From contig CAKTOB010000010.1 in assembly GCA_934589525.1 (NCBI GenBank), positions 1 to 64,000 on the forward strand: 64,000 nt of DNA. The letters run 5' to 3'. Both the position numbers and the translations under genes were made by a program. This stretch comes from an uncultured Oscillospiraceae bacterium (GTDB lineage: Bacteria > Bacillota > Clostridia > Oscillospirales > Oscillospiraceae). The notes under the pieces are model-generated. The model was not told where the DNA came from, made no database searches, and saw only the letters and a program-made list of their open reading frames with translations. Each line of letters opens with the position of its first letter. Position 1 is the first letter of the stretch. Below are positions 16,502 through 25,882 of the stretch, one piece after another.

Positions 16502-17714
16502 CGTTTCCTTCCTCCCCGGCACTTTGTCCGGCCAATCTTCCGGAGCTCCAGGCCCACTGAAGATTGTAGCCGCCGCAGTCCCCGTCTACATCCAGCACCT
16601 CGCCACAGGCATAGAGCCCCGGAACGAGCCTGCTTTCCAATGTGGTGTTGTCAAATTCCTGGGTTGCAATGCCTCCGGCGGTGACCTGGGCGCTATCCAT
16701 CCCCAGGGTTTCCGTAAGATGGACCTGGAAGGATTTTGCCGTTTTCGCCGCCAGTGTCAGCTCTTCCGGGGAAAGCGCGCTGATTCTCCGGTTGGCAGCA
16801 ATCCCGCATTCCTGGGTCAGGACCCTGCCCAGGCGGTTGTGAAGGATCCCTGTAAAGAGCTCCCCGGCAGGCAGCTGGGTTTCCCGGCGAGCTTCCAGCA
16901 GGGAAACGACCGCATCCACCTGAAGCTGGGGCAGCAGATCCAGGGTGCAGACCCAATTTCCCTTCTTCTGACAGACGTCTCTGGATATTTCGAACATCAC
17001 CGGCCCGGAAAGGCCCCATTCCGTAAACTGGATCTCTCCGACGCTGCCGGACCAGAACGCACCGTCACAGGTGATTTCCGCCTTGCACTGGGCCCGGACA
17101 CCTTTCAGCGCCGTGATCCCGGGCCAATCCGTTTTGATTTGAACAAGGGCGGGCCGCAGGCGGGTGCAGCGGTGGCCCAAACTTCGCAGCAGCTTGTAGC
17201 CGGACATGGAGCCCCCCAGCTTGGTGCCCGCGAGACCCCCGCAGGCCACAATCAGTCGGTGGCAGTAAAACACACCCTGGGTGGTTTCCAGCCGAAAGCC
17301 CTCTTCCTCCTGCTTTACTTTCTGAACCTCCACCCCGGTTTCAAGCCGGATATTGGGCTTGTCCAAAGCAAAACGCAGAATATCCACTACGGAATTTGCC
17401 TGATCTGAAAAGGGATAGACCCTTCCTGAAGGCTCGGCCACCGTCACAAGGCCCATGCGCTCAAACCATTTTAGAGTTTCCTCGGGAGAAAACCGTTCCA
17501 GGGCGTATTGAGAAAACTCCCTGTTCTCTCCGTGATAGCCCCCCTCCAGGGCATGAAGGTTCGTCAAATTGCAGCGGCCGTTTCCCGTTGCTTGCAGCTT
17601 CCGGCCAACTCTTTGCTGCCGCTCTAATAGAAGCACCTGATTTTGAGGGCTCTCCGCCGCCGCCAGTGCCGCCGCCATACCGGAGGCACCGCCGCCAATA
17701 ATTCCGATGACCAT
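16494..17714 (-). CDS. HI0933/BaiN-family flavoprotein
   Basis: A 406-residue FAD/NAD(P)-binding protein with IGIIGGGASGMAAALAA at the N-terminus, GRKLQATGNGRCNLTN near residue 50 and the C-terminal GDCGGYNLQWAWSSG. The family covers HI0933 and proteins annotated as aminoacetone oxidase or as BaiN, a bile-acid reductase in gut Clostridia. No other bile-acid genes are present here, so that assignment is not supported. The ATG at 17714 has GAAAGGG upstream and lies downstream of a clear promoter. Confidence 0.88.
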   Translation of the reverse strand: MVIGIIGGGASGMAAALAAAESPQNQVLLLERQQRVGRKLQATGNGRCNLTNLHALEGGYHGENREFSQYALERFSPEETLKWFERMGLVTVAEPSGRVYPFSDQANSVVDILRFALDKPNIRLETGVEVQKVKQEEEGFRLETTQGVFYCHRLIVACGGLAGTKLGGSMSGYKLLRSLGHRCTRLRPALVQIKTDWPGITALKGVRAQCKAEITCDGAFWSGSVGEIQFTEWGLSGPVMFEISRDVCQKKGNWVCTLDLLPQLQVDAVVSLLEARRETQLPAGELFTGILHNRLGRVLTQECGIAANRRISALSPEELTLAAKTAKSFQVHLTETLGMDSAQVTAGGIATQEFDNTTLESRLVPGLYACGEVLDVDGDCGGYNLQWAWSSGRLAGQSAGEEGNDA

Positions 17715-17741
17715 ATCGATTCCCTTTCTCCGTTTTTTCGT

Positions 17742-17770
17742 ATTATACACGATTACGCCCCTTGGCACAA
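17742..17770 (-). promoter_or_regulatory. Promoter of the two-flavoprotein operon
   Basis: TTGTGC (17770-17765), 17-base spacer, TATAAT (17747-17742) on the minus strand. Confidence 0.7.
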
Positions 17771-17800
17771 GAAAAACTTCTTTTCACAAGGGATAAGATA

Positions 17801-17809
17801 TGCTATAAT
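17801..17809 (+). promoter_or_regulatory. Extended -10 promoter of ylmH
   Basis: TGCTATAAT (TATAAT 17804-17809) ends only 16 bases before the ylmH ATG, leaving a 5' UTR of about ten bases. Confidence 0.6.
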
Positions 17810-17825
17810 GGAAGTTGGTGATGCT

Positions 17826-18611
17826 ATGGACCGCAATCAAATCAATAAAATCGCAAAAACCGGAGAGGACAAGCTTTTACTTGCAAAGCTCTGGGATAAA
17901 ATCAACACCGGAGTGCTGAAAAACATTCCGGCAAATACCTGTTTTTTGTCTCCCAGGGAGCTGGAGCTTTCCAATTTTCTGTTTGGCGATCTCCCGGGGC
18001 TGTACCGGTTCGGCGGCTATGAGGACGCAGAGCGGAAAATGCTTGTTTATCTTCCGGATTATATGGATGAAGATGCATTGTTTTGGCCGGATGGCCCCCT
18101 TGTGTGCCTGGAAGCCAGCTTTTTTGCAGAAGATTCCCTGACCCACCGGGATATTCTGGGGGCGCTGATGGGTGCGGGCATTGGCCGGGAGACCGTTGGG
18201 GATATTTGCATGGAGCCGGGACGGTGCCTGTTCTTTGTGACGGCGGAAATCGCCCCCTATGTGCTGGACAATCTTCTATCTGCCGGGCGCACCGCACTGC
18301 ACCTTCGTTCGGTCCCTTTAACCGAGCTCCGCATGCCGGAACCCCAGTTTCAGGAGATTCGGGATACCCTGGCTTCCCTGCGCCTTGACAGCGTGATTTC
18401 CTCCGGCTTCCGCATTGGAAGGTCTTTGGCCGCCACCTATGTGACCACCGGGAAGGCCGCCATTGACGGACTTCCCTGCGAAAAGCCTGACAAGCAGGTG
18501 GCGGAAGGAGCTAAAATCTCGGTCCGGGGATTGGGAAAGATCCGGTTGAGCCAAATCGGTGGAAAAAGTAAAAAAGACCGTTACTGTGTAACGATACAGA
18601 AATATGTGTGA
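17826..18611 (+). CDS. S4-domain RNA-binding protein YlmH
   Basis: A 261-residue protein of the YlmH family: an N-terminal domain (FLSPRELELSNFL, GLYRFGGYEDAERKM), a central domain with HRDILGALMGAGIGRETVGDI near residues 110-130, and a C-terminal S4 RNA-binding domain (LDSVISSGFRIGRSLAATYV...GKAAIDG). YlmH in Firmicutes sits near division genes and has been linked to ribosome-associated quality control. Here it leads ylmH-DUF896-ygiQ. The ATG at 17826 has only a weak ribosome site, and the -10 box leaves almost no leader, so initiation may be atypical. Confidence 0.85.
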   Translation: MDRNQINKIAKTGEDKLLLAKLWDKINTGVLKNIPANTCFLSPRELELSNFLFGDLPGLYRFGGYEDAERKMLVYLPDYMDEDALFWPDGPLVCLEASFFAEDSLTHRDILGALMGAGIGRETVGDICMEPGRCLFFVTAEIAPYVLDNLLSAGRTALHLRSVPLTELRMPEPQFQEIRDTLASLRLDSVISSGFRIGRSLAATYVTTGKAAIDGLPCEKPDKQVAEGAKISVRGLGKIRLSQIGGKSKKDRYCVTIQKYV

Positions 18612-18619
18612 GGTTTATT

Positions 18620-18829
18620 ATGGAAATGCAGGATGTGATTGCACGGATCAACGTGCTGGCAAAAAAGGCAAAGCAAGGGCCCCTGACCCCGGAGGAAACC
18701 GAGGAACGGGACCGGCTGCGCAGAATTTATATTGATTCCGTCAAGGCCAATCTCGTAGGACAGTTGGAGAACACCTATATTCTCCAGCCCGACGGCACCA
18801 AAAAGAAGGTCGAGAGAAAGAAAAACTGA
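18620..18829 (+). CDS. DUF896 family small protein (YnzC-like)
   Basis: A 69-residue soluble helical protein with the DUF896 signature: INVLAKKAKQGPLTPEETEE followed by RRIYIDSVKANL and a basic tail. B. subtilis YnzC belongs here; its role is unclear. The ATG at 18620 has GAGG upstream and begins eight bases after the ylmH stop, so it is co-transcribed. Confidence 0.9.
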   Translation: MEMQDVIARINVLAKKAKQGPLTPEETEERDRLRRIYIDSVKANLVGQLENTYILQPDGTKKKVERKKN

Positions 18830-18884
18830 TTGGGATCGCTCTTTGTCCGCCCCTTAGCGAACCAGTCCAAAAATGGAGAATACT

Positions 18885-20873
18885 ATGGATTTTTTACCCA
18901 TTACAAAGCAAGAGCTGCAGGACCGAGGGATCTTGCAGCCGGATTTTGTCTACGTGATCGGTGACGCTTATGTAGACCACCCCTCTTTTGGCCACGCCAT
19001 TATCAGTAGGATTCTGGAAAGCCGGGGCTACAGCGTAGGGATCATCTCCCAGCCCGACTGGCGTGACCCCAAATCCATCGATGTCTATGGCCCTCCCCGG
19101 CTGGGCTTCCTGGTCAGCGGCGGCAATATGGACTCTATGGTGAACCACTATTCCGTTACCCGGCATCGCCGGAAAACGGATTCCTTCACCCCCGGCGGTG
19201 TCATGGGCAAGCGCCCGGACTATGCCACCACCGTCTATTGCAATCTGATCCGGCAAACCTATAAGAATATTCCCATTCTCATCGGTGGTATTGAAGCCAG
19301 TCTGCGGCGGCTGGGGCATTATGACTATTGGTCCGACAGCATGAAGCGCTCCATCCTGCTGGATTCCCAGGCCGACCTTCTGATGTACGGCATGGGTGAA
19401 AAAAGCATCGTGGAAATCGCCGATGCCCTGAACGCCGGTATGGATGTAAAGGACATCACCTATATTGACGGCACGGTTTTCAAGACCAAAGAGCTGGATG
19501 AGAGCTTGCCAACCATCGTGCTGCCCACCTTTGAGGAGATTCAGAAAAACAAGCGCAGCTATGCCCAGTCCTTTAAGACCCAGTACGGCAATTGTGACCC
19601 CTTTACCGCCAAGCGGCTGGCAGAGCCCTACGGCAAGGAATTTGTGGTCCAGAATCCCCCTCAAAAGCCCCTGACCATGGAGGAAATGGACGGGGTATAC
19701 AGCCTCCCCTACTGCCGGACCTATCACCCCAGCTATGAGAAGCTGGGTGGTGTCCCTGCCATTGAGGAAGTCAAGTTCAGTCTGGTCAGCAACCGGGGCT
19801 GCTTCGGTGCCTGTTCCTTCTGCGCCCTGACCTTCCACCAGGGCCGAATCGTTCAGGTGCGGAGCCATGAATCCATTCTTTCCGAGGCGGAAAAAATGGT
19901 AAAGGACCCGGATTTCAAGGGCTACATCCATGATGTTGGCGGCCCCACCGCCAATTTCCGGCATCCGGCCTGTGAAAAGCAAATGACCAAGGGCGCCTGC
20001 GGCGGGCGGCAGTGCCTCTTCCCCACTCCCTGCAAAAATATGAATGCGGACCACTCCGACTATGTGGCACTGCTTCGGAAGCTGCGGAAGATTCCCGGCG
20101 TAAAAAAAGTATTCGTCCGCAGCGGCATCCGGTTTGACTATCTGCTGGCGGACAAAAAGGATACCTTCTTTAAAGAGTTGGTGCAATACCACATTTCCGG
20201 CCAGCTGAAGGTGGCCCCGGAGCATGTGTCCGATGCCGTCCTCAGCCGCATGGGGAAGCCCCGGAATGCGGTGTACAATCGGTTTGTGGACAAATATTTC
20301 GCCCTGAACAAACAATACGGTATGAACCAGTTCCTGGTGCCCTATCTCATGTCCAGCCACCCGGGCTCAACCATGAAGGAAGCCGTGGAGCTGGCGGAGT
20401 ACATTCGGGATATGGGCTATAACCCGGAACAGGTCCAGGACTTTTATCCCACGCCCTCTACCTTGTCCACGGTGATGTATTACACAGGGCTGGACCCCCG
20501 GACCATGGAAAAGGTCTACGTCCCCACGGACCCCCACGAAAAGGCCATGCAGCGGGCGCTTATTCAGTATCGGGACCCCAAGAACTATTACCTGGTAAGA
20601 GAGGCGCTGATGGCTGCCCACCGGGAAGATCTGATCGGTTCCGGCCCCAAGTGCCTGATCCGGGCCGTGCCCCCCAAGAAAGGCGGCTACAGCGCCCCGC
20701 CCAGGGCCCCGGAAAAGAAAGCAGGCCCCAAAGCCCCTCCGCAAAAAGGCCGGAAGCAGACGATTCCCCAAAAAGCGCCCAAGGCTTCCAACTCCTCCAG
20801 GCCTTCCTCCGGCCCCAAAGGCAGCGCCGGAAAAGCCAAAACAGGGCCTCGCCAAAACAGCCGACGCAAATAA
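18885..20873 (+). CDS. YgiQ family radical SAM protein
   Basis: A 662-residue radical SAM protein. The N-terminal 300 residues hold the YgiQ domain ([32 protein letters not shown]), followed by the cluster motif CFGACSFC and the radical SAM barrel ([15 protein letters not shown]). The C-terminal 70 residues are a low-complexity Pro/Lys/Ala tail rich in [13 protein letters not shown] runs, probably disordered. The reaction is not known. The ATG at 18885, six bases after GGAG, is preferred to one 12 bases upstream. A perfect bidirectional terminator follows. Confidence 0.93.
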   Translation: MDFLPITKQELQDRGILQPDFVYVIGDAYVDHPSFGHAIISRILESRGYSVGIISQPDWRDPKSIDVYGPPRLGFLVSGGNMDSMVNHYSVTRHRRKTDSFTPGGVMGKRPDYATTVYCNLIRQTYKNIPILIGGIEASLRRLGHYDYWSDSMKRSILLDSQADLLMYGMGEKSIVEIADALNAGMDVKDITYIDGTVFKTKELDESLPTIVLPTFEEIQKNKRSYAQSFKTQYGNCDPFTAKRLAEPYGKEFVVQNPPQKPLTMEEMDGVYSLPYCRTYHPSYEKLGGVPAIEEVKFSLVSNRGCFGACSFCALTFHQGRIVQVRSHESILSEAEKMVKDPDFKGYIHDVGGPTANFRHPACEKQMTKGACGGRQCLFPTPCKNMNADHSDYVALLRKLRKIPGVKKVFVRSGIRFDYLLADKKDTFFKELVQYHISGQLKVAPEHVSDAVLSRMGKPRNAVYNRFVDKYFALNKQYGMNQFLVPYLMSSHPGSTMKEAVELAEYIRDMGYNPEQVQDFYPTPSTLSTVMYYTGLDPRTMEKVYVPTDPHEKAMQRALIQYRDPKNYYLVREALMAAHREDLIGSGPKCLIRAVPPKKGGYSAPPRAPEKKAGPKAPPQKGRKQTIPQKAPKASNSSRPSSGPKGSAGKAKTGPRQNSRRK

Positions 20874-20879
20874 AAAATG

Positions 20880-20921
20880 AAATCCCCTGGAATCTCGTCC
20901 GTTCAAGATTCCAGGGGATTT
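20880..20921. terminator. Bidirectional terminator between ygiQ and the NCS2 permease
   Basis: AAATCCCCTGGAATCT pairs perfectly with AGATTCCAGGGGATTT (16 bp) around a 10-base loop, with A and T tails suited to both converging genes. Confidence 0.9.
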
Positions 20922-20940
20922 TGCGGTTTGAAGTGTTGGC

Positions 20941-22380
20941 TTATACCACCAGGAAGAATTTGACCAGGAACAGCAGGGAGATGGCGTAGGTCAGCAGGGA
21001 GACCTCCTTGGCCTTGCCGCCGAAGACCTTGATGATGGTATAGGAAATGAGGCCGATACCGATGGCGTGGCCGATGGAGCCGGAAACGGGCATACCGATG
21101 AGCATCAGGGATACGGGAACCATCTGGTCCATATCCTCGAAGTTCACGTTTTTCAGGCCCATGAGCATGAGCACGCCGACGTAAATCAGCGCGGAAGAAG
21201 TGGCCGCGGCGGGAATAATGGCCGCCACAGGAGCCAGGAACATGCAGGCCAAGAACAGCACGCCGGTGGTGGCGGCGGTGAGGCCGGTACGTCCGCCAGC
21301 CTCCACGCCGGAGGCAGACTCTACGAAAGTGGTCACCGTGGAAGTGCCGGTGCAGGCACCGGCCACGGTGCCGATGGCATCAGACAGCAGGGCTTCCTTC
21401 ATGTTGGGCATGTTGCCGTTCTCGTCCACCATACCGGCCCGGGAAGCGGTGCCTACCAGGGTGCCGATGGTATCAAACATATCGATAATGCAGAAGGTGA
21501 CGATGAGGGTCACGGCAGTAAACCAGCCGATTTCCAGGAAACCGGCGAAATTAAAGTGGAACAGGGTGGTCTTTGCCATATCCGCAAAGGGCGGCACAAA
21601 GGAAGCGGTTGCCAGAGAAGCAAATGGATTGGTGTGCAGGAACACAGACTCCCCTACCCAGTAGATCACAGAGGCGATCAGCATGCCGTAGAGCACAGAG
21701 CCCTTGATGTTCTTCTTGGACATAGCCACAATTGCAAAGAGGCCCGCAAACATGGTCACCACCGTCAGGATCATGGTGGCGTAACCGGTGTCACCCATGT
21801 TGCTCCGAAGAACGCTGGGGGTCAGGGCGCCGAAGAAGTCCCGCATGACAAAGAAAGGCGTAGAAAAGCCGTTGCCCTCGGCATAGATGCCCACGTTGGA
21901 GCCCAGACCGATGTTCATGAGCATCAGGCCAATGGCGGGAGAAATGCCCAGCCGTACCCCAAGAGGAATGGCATCAACGATCTTTTCCCGGACATTCAGC
22001 ACAGACAGAAACAGGAAAATAATGCCTTCGATCAGGATGATCACCAGTGCGGCCTGGAAGGAGGCCACATAGGTCATACCGGTCATGGCCACAATGTTGC
22101 CCACCACAACGGCAAAGAAGCTGTTCAGGCCCATGCCGGGAGCCAGCGCAAAGGGTTTGTTGGCAAGGAACGCCATGGCAAACATACCCACGGCGGAAGC
22201 CAGGCAGGTGGCCAGAAACACACCGTTCCACAGCTCCTGACCCTCTGCGCCGAAGCCTGTCAGCAGGTTGGGGTTCAGGGCGATGATATACGCCATGGTC
22301 ATAAAGGTGGTAAGTCCGGCGATCAGTTCCGTTCTTACCGTTGTCTTGTTGTCAGACAAATGGAATAGCTTTTCAAACAT
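20941..22380 (-). CDS. NCS2-family purine permease (AzgA/PbuG type)
   Basis: A 479-residue permease with about 12-14 helices. It has the AzgA-type N-terminus (LAGLTTFMTMAYIIALNP with Ile-Ala-Gly in place), the motif LAPGMGLNSFFA, and GACTGTSTVTTFVESASGVEAGGRTG near residues 330-360, the substrate-binding segment of guanine/hypoxanthine transporters. It likely imports hypoxanthine, guanine or adenine by proton symport, feeding salvage by the Hpt encoded further along the window. The 136 bases upstream show a possible extended -10 (TGATAGAAT) but no purine riboswitch consensus. Confidence 0.92.
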   Translation of the reverse strand: MFEKLFHLSDNKTTVRTELIAGLTTFMTMAYIIALNPNLLTGFGAEGQELWNGVFLATCLASAVGMFAMAFLANKPFALAPGMGLNSFFAVVVGNIVAMTGMTYVASFQAALVIILIEGIIFLFLSVLNVREKIVDAIPLGVRLGISPAIGLMLMNIGLGSNVGIYAEGNGFSTPFFVMRDFFGALTPSVLRSNMGDTGYATMILTVVTMFAGLFAIVAMSKKNIKGSVLYGMLIASVIYWVGESVFLHTNPFASLATASFVPPFADMAKTTLFHFNFAGFLEIGWFTAVTLIVTFCIIDMFDTIGTLVGTASRAGMVDENGNMPNMKEALLSDAIGTVAGACTGTSTVTTFVESASGVEAGGRTGLTAATTGVLFLACMFLAPVAAIIPAAATSSALIYVGVLMLMGLKNVNFEDMDQMVPVSLMLIGMPVSGSIGHAIGIGLISYTIIKVFGGKAKEVSLLTYAISLLFLVKFFLVV

Positions 22381-22516
22381 TCGTTTTGACCCTTCTTCTT
22401 TCTATTCTTTGGCACATTCACCAAGTATCTGTCATTCTATCATGGCTTCTTGCAAAAGAATATAGGCGATTCTCCCAACAAATCCGGCATTTTCCGCTTT
22501 AAAATTCACAAATCGG

Positions 22517-23746
22517 TCATTTTTTCTCCGGGCGCTTCCGGAGCAGGTATTCATCCAGCTTTTGCTTCATGTTCTCCGGCATGGTTTTGGCCACCGGGCA
22601 GCGTTTGGCGTTGGCAAAGCGGTCTGCAAAGGCGATGATGAAGGCAATGTCCGCCTCCATCTGGCTGCCACTCATAACCGCCATGGTGTCATAGCTATTG
22701 TGAATGGTGGCAGTATTGCCCGGGGCCAGACGGGCGAAGGACACCGCGGGAACACCCTTATCCGCAAAGGGCGTGGAGTCGCTGGAATACACATCCTGGC
22801 TGACCTCAATGCCGAAGCCCAGTTCCGAGCCCAGGTAGGAGATGTAATGGCAGAGCTTTTCCTCGCCGGTGACGCAGCCGATGAATTTGCCCATAATGCA
22901 GCCGATCATATCCAGGTTGATATTCAGGGCGATCTTCTCCAGCTCCTCTTCGTGCTGAGCGCAGTAGGCCTTGGAGCCCAGAAGCCCCCGCTCCTCGCTG
23001 CCGCACCAGACAAAACGCAGGCCGCAGCTGTGGGGATGACTTGCAAAGAACTCCGCAATGGCCAAAAGTCCTACGGAACCGGACATATTGTCGTAAGCAC
23101 CCTGAGACAAAGAGGTGGAATCATAGTGGGCGGTAAAGACGATCACGTCCTCCCGCTCTCCCGGCAAGTCCAGAATCACATTATGGGATTTCCCCGTATA
23201 CTCGTTCTGATTGAGGACGATTTTCGCCGTCTTGCCGCCGTCCCGGATCAGGGCAATGGCATCCTTGGCGTTGATGTTCACACCGGGAAGCTTGTTCCCC
23301 TGGGACACATAGCTGCGCAGCTCCCGCTGGTCAATGTCTCGGTCCGTATAATTGGCGTTGCCGTCGTAGGTGATGAAACCCAGGGCTCCGTTGGCAAGCA
23401 AATCCTGATAGCGCCAATAGCCAAGATGCCCGTCGATCATCGCGATTTTGCCCTTGCACAGGCTCAGAGAATAGTCGTCGGTATTGCGCAGGTAATAGAG
23501 CTCTGCCTCCACTGTAGCGGTTCCGGCATTCTTATAGCCTTTGCAGGGGATGGTCTTCCCGTCAACGGTGAGCTCTGCCTCCAGAATGTCTGCCATATCC
23601 ACGTCAAAGGCCTCCAGGGAGCCGGTCAGGCCACAGGCACGCAGCCGGGATAGCAGATATTCCGCGGTTTTCAGTTCCTCCGGACTTCCGCCGGTCCGTA
23701 CATAGGCAGTATCGGAAAAAATACCCATGATCTCATTCGCGTTCAT
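22517..23746 (-). CDS. M28 family zinc aminopeptidase
   Basis: A 409-residue peptidase without a signal peptide, so probably cytoplasmic. Metal-ligand motifs of clan MH are all present: TAHYDS, AYDNMSG, GSEERGLLGS (catalytic and bridging Glu), NLDMIG and TIHNSYDT. An inserted segment around residues 75-170 resembles a PA domain. It likely trims N-terminal residues from peptides. The ATG has GGAGG seven bases upstream, and a TTGCAA/TAACAT promoter lies at 23774-23802. Confidence 0.9.
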   Translation of the reverse strand: MNANEIMGIFSDTAYVRTGGSPEELKTAEYLLSRLRACGLTGSLEAFDVDMADILEAELTVDGKTIPCKGYKNAGTATVEAELYYLRNTDDYSLSLCKGKIAMIDGHLGYWRYQDLLANGALGFITYDGNANYTDRDIDQRELRSYVSQGNKLPGVNINAKDAIALIRDGGKTAKIVLNQNEYTGKSHNVILDLPGEREDVIVFTAHYDSTSLSQGAYDNMSGSVGLLAIAEFFASHPHSCGLRFVWCGSEERGLLGSKAYCAQHEEELEKIALNINLDMIGCIMGKFIGCVTGEEKLCHYISYLGSELGFGIEVSQDVYSSDSTPFADKGVPAVSFARLAPGNTATIHNSYDTMAVMSGSQMEADIAFIIAFADRFANAKRCPVAKTMPENMKQKLDEYLLRKRPEKK

Positions 23747-23773
23747 ATGAGCACCTCCAAAAAATATAACCCT

Positions 23774-23802
23774 ATGTTACTGCACAGTCCGGTCTTTTGC
23801 AA
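23774..23802 (-). promoter_or_regulatory. Promoter of the M28 peptidase gene
   Basis: TTGCAA (23802-23797), 17-base spacer, TAACAT (23779-23774) on the minus strand. Confidence 0.5.
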
Positions 23803-23828
23803 GTAGAAAAATCAAATACTGCCAAAAA

Positions 23829-23855
23829 GGACCGGCACCCAAAGGGCACCGGTCC
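23829..23855 (-). terminator. Terminator of pepD
   Basis: On the minus strand GGACCGGTGCCC pairs with GGGTGCCGGTCC, followed by TTTTT. It separates pepD from the M28 gene. Confidence 0.9.
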
Positions 23856-23863
23856 AGGTGTAT

Positions 23864-25306
23864 TTAGAGCTCCTTCAGCACTTCCAGCAGGAAGTCCCAG
23901 GTACGTTTTGTAGAAGCGATTTCCAGCTTTTCACGGCTGGTATGGATGTCGTGCATCTGGGGTCCAATGGACACGCAGTCCAGTCCCGGAAGCTTTTCGC
24001 CCAGCAGACCGCATTCCAGGCCCGCATGAATGGCCAGAACCTGAGGCTCCTTGCCAAACATCTTGGTATAAACGGATACCATCACATCCCGAAGCTTGGA
24101 ATCCTTTTTGTACTCCCAGGCAGGATAAGTGCCCATCTGGCTGTAGGAAGCGCCGTAGAAATCCGCCAGCTCCCGGAGCTTTCCGGTCAGAGCGTCCTTC
24201 TCCTGATTGACGGAGCTGCGGACGGAGAAGGTCACACTGAACTGCTCTCCCAGCTTGGCGACCCCCAGATTCAGGCTGGTCTGCACCAGCTCCGGCATAT
24301 CCGGGCAATAGGCCTGAACGCCGTTGGGAACGGTACACAGCAGGGAGATCACATCGGCGGTGGCGGTGGTGGTCAGGGCATTTCCGCCCAGAGCGTCCAC
24401 GTCAAAAGCCTGGATGGATGCCTCCGGCTCGTCATAGTTCTGCCGGATCTCCTGCTGGAGCTCCGCGGCAATATCATTGATCCGCTCGATGCCGATGCCC
24501 ATGGCAACCACCGTGGCCTGGCAGGAACGGGGAATGGCGTTGTCTTTGCTGCCGCCGGAGAAAGAGGTCAGACACAGAGGCATGAGCTTCTGAATGCGGC
24601 CCAGGAACTCACCCATGACCTTGTTGGCATTGGCACGGTTCTTGTCGATCTCCTGGCCAGAATGACCGCCCCGGAGGTTTTCTACCGCCAGACGGACGCA
24701 GGGACCGTAAACTGCTTTCCGCTCCGCCTTCAGGGAAATGGTGCTCCGGGCACCACCGGCGCAGGACACGGTAAAGACGCCCTCGTCCTCCGAGTCCAGA
24801 TTCACCATGGTCCGGCCCTTCAAGGAGGACAGGTCAATGGCCGCTGCGCCCAGCATGCCGATTTCCTCATCCACGGTGATGATCACTTCCAGAGGCGGAT
24901 GGGCAATGGACGCATCATCCAGAATGGCCAGCGCATAGGCCACGGCAATGCCGTCGTCACCGCCCAGGGTGGTGCCCCTGGCGTAAACACAGACTCCGTC
25001 ATGGGCCAGATCCAGCCCGTCAGTGGCCATGTCCAAGGTGCAGGTGGTATCCTTCTCACAGACCATATCCATATGGCCCTGCAGGATCACCGGAGCATGG
25101 TCTTCCATGCCGCAGGTACCGGGGGCAAACATAACCACATTGTTGCTCTCATCCTGGATGTAGCGAAGGTCGTGGGCCTGGGCGAAGGCCACCAAGTAGT
25201 CACTGATGGCCTTTGTATTGCGGCTGCCATGGGGAATGGCGCAGATTTCTTCAAAATAGTGAAAAACCGCCTGGGGCTCCAGCCCCTCCAGCTTTCTTTC
25301 AGACAT
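23864..25306 (-). CDS. pepD: Aminoacyl-histidine dipeptidase (PepD, M20C)
   Basis: A 480-residue cytosolic dipeptidase of the M20C family. Visible motifs are LQGHMDMVCEK (zinc His and catalytic Asp), TTLGGDDGIAVA, TVDEEIGMLGA (catalytic Glu pair), NLDSEDEGVF and GLECGLLGEKLPG. The length is normal. It splits Xaa-His and many other dipeptides, a housekeeping use of imported or recycled peptides. The ribosome site AAAAGGGG precedes the ATG. No promoter with good spacing is obvious in the 200 bases before it. Confidence 0.94.
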   Translation of the reverse strand: MSERKLEGLEPQAVFHYFEEICAIPHGSRNTKAISDYLVAFAQAHDLRYIQDESNNVVMFAPGTCGMEDHAPVILQGHMDMVCEKDTTCTLDMATDGLDLAHDGVCVYARGTTLGGDDGIAVAYALAILDDASIAHPPLEVIITVDEEIGMLGAAAIDLSSLKGRTMVNLDSEDEGVFTVSCAGGARSTISLKAERKAVYGPCVRLAVENLRGGHSGQEIDKNRANANKVMGEFLGRIQKLMPLCLTSFSGGSKDNAIPRSCQATVVAMGIGIERINDIAAELQQEIRQNYDEPEASIQAFDVDALGGNALTTTATADVISLLCTVPNGVQAYCPDMPELVQTSLNLGVAKLGEQFSVTFSVRSSVNQEKDALTGKLRELADFYGASYSQMGTYPAWEYKKDSKLRDVMVSVYTKMFGKEPQVLAIHAGLECGLLGEKLPGLDCVSIGPQMHDIHTSREKLEIASTKRTWDFLLEVLKEL

Positions 25307-25466
25307 AAATACAAACCCCTTTTCTTAGAGATCTCCAAATCAAGCTTCCGCATCGGGCCCATATTTTTATCATTCCGTGGACCCAGAATTGGATTCAGAA
25401 GCTTCCCTGGTCGTTCGCTTCTATACTACCACAAGCGGTCTCAAAAGTCACTGGGCAAAAATGACA

Positions 25467-25493
25467 AAGACCATGGAGCGAATCCATGGTCTT
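25467..25493 (-). terminator. Terminator after secG
   Basis: AAGACCATGG pairs with CCATGGTCTT around a 7-base loop, with a T-rich tail on the minus strand, 20 bases beyond the secG stop. The rest of 25307-25513 shows no gene. Confidence 0.7.
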
Positions 25494-25513
25494 ATGTTCA
25501 TTTATTCTGGGGA

Positions 25514-25750
25514 TCACACCAGGCTCAGCGCCAGGGTCAGCAGGATCCAGACAATTGCGATCCACTTGGTAGAAGAAGCAAGAACATGGTCCAGCCCAGC
25601 CTTCTTATTCTTGCTCAGGTAGGAATCGGAACCACCGGTCAAAGCACCGGACAGGCCAGCCTCCTTGCCGGACTGCAGCAGAACCACCACAATCAAAGCG
25701 ATGCTTGCAATCGCTTCCAGGACAACCAGAATCGTCTGTAAAACATTCAT
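25514..25750 (-). CDS. secG: Preprotein translocase subunit SecG
   Basis: A 78-residue protein with two membrane helices (residues 5-24 and 55-75) and the SecG loop LLQSGKEAGLSGALTGGSD. It is the small, non-essential subunit of the SecYEG channel and helps SecA-driven export. The ATG at 25750 has GGAGG eight bases upstream. Single gene with its own terminator. Confidence 0.94.
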   Translation of the reverse strand: MNVLQTILVVLEAIASIALIVVVLLQSGKEAGLSGALTGGSDSYLSKNKKAGLDHVLASSTKWIAIVWILLTLALSLV

Positions 25751-25882
25751 CGTGACAAACCTCCCTCCGCAGATTCGCGGAATGCGAACGGTATTGGGCC
25801 ATCGGGCCTCAAATAGCCTATCAAGTATAGCACAGCTTCTCGCAAAATGCAAGAACCAATTCCAATTTATACGGGAAAAAGC

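Noticed and set aside
16494..17714. Naming the HI0933-family protein as the bile-acid enzyme BaiN
   Set aside because: The family is broad and no other bile-acid 7-dehydroxylation genes are in the window.
22381..22516. Possible purine riboswitch upstream of the NCS2 permease
   Set aside because: The conserved purine aptamer strings were looked for and not found.
23858..25741. A 627-codon frame on the plus strand opposite pepD
   Set aside because: It has no domain signature or ribosome site; pepD on the minus strand has full catalytic motifs.
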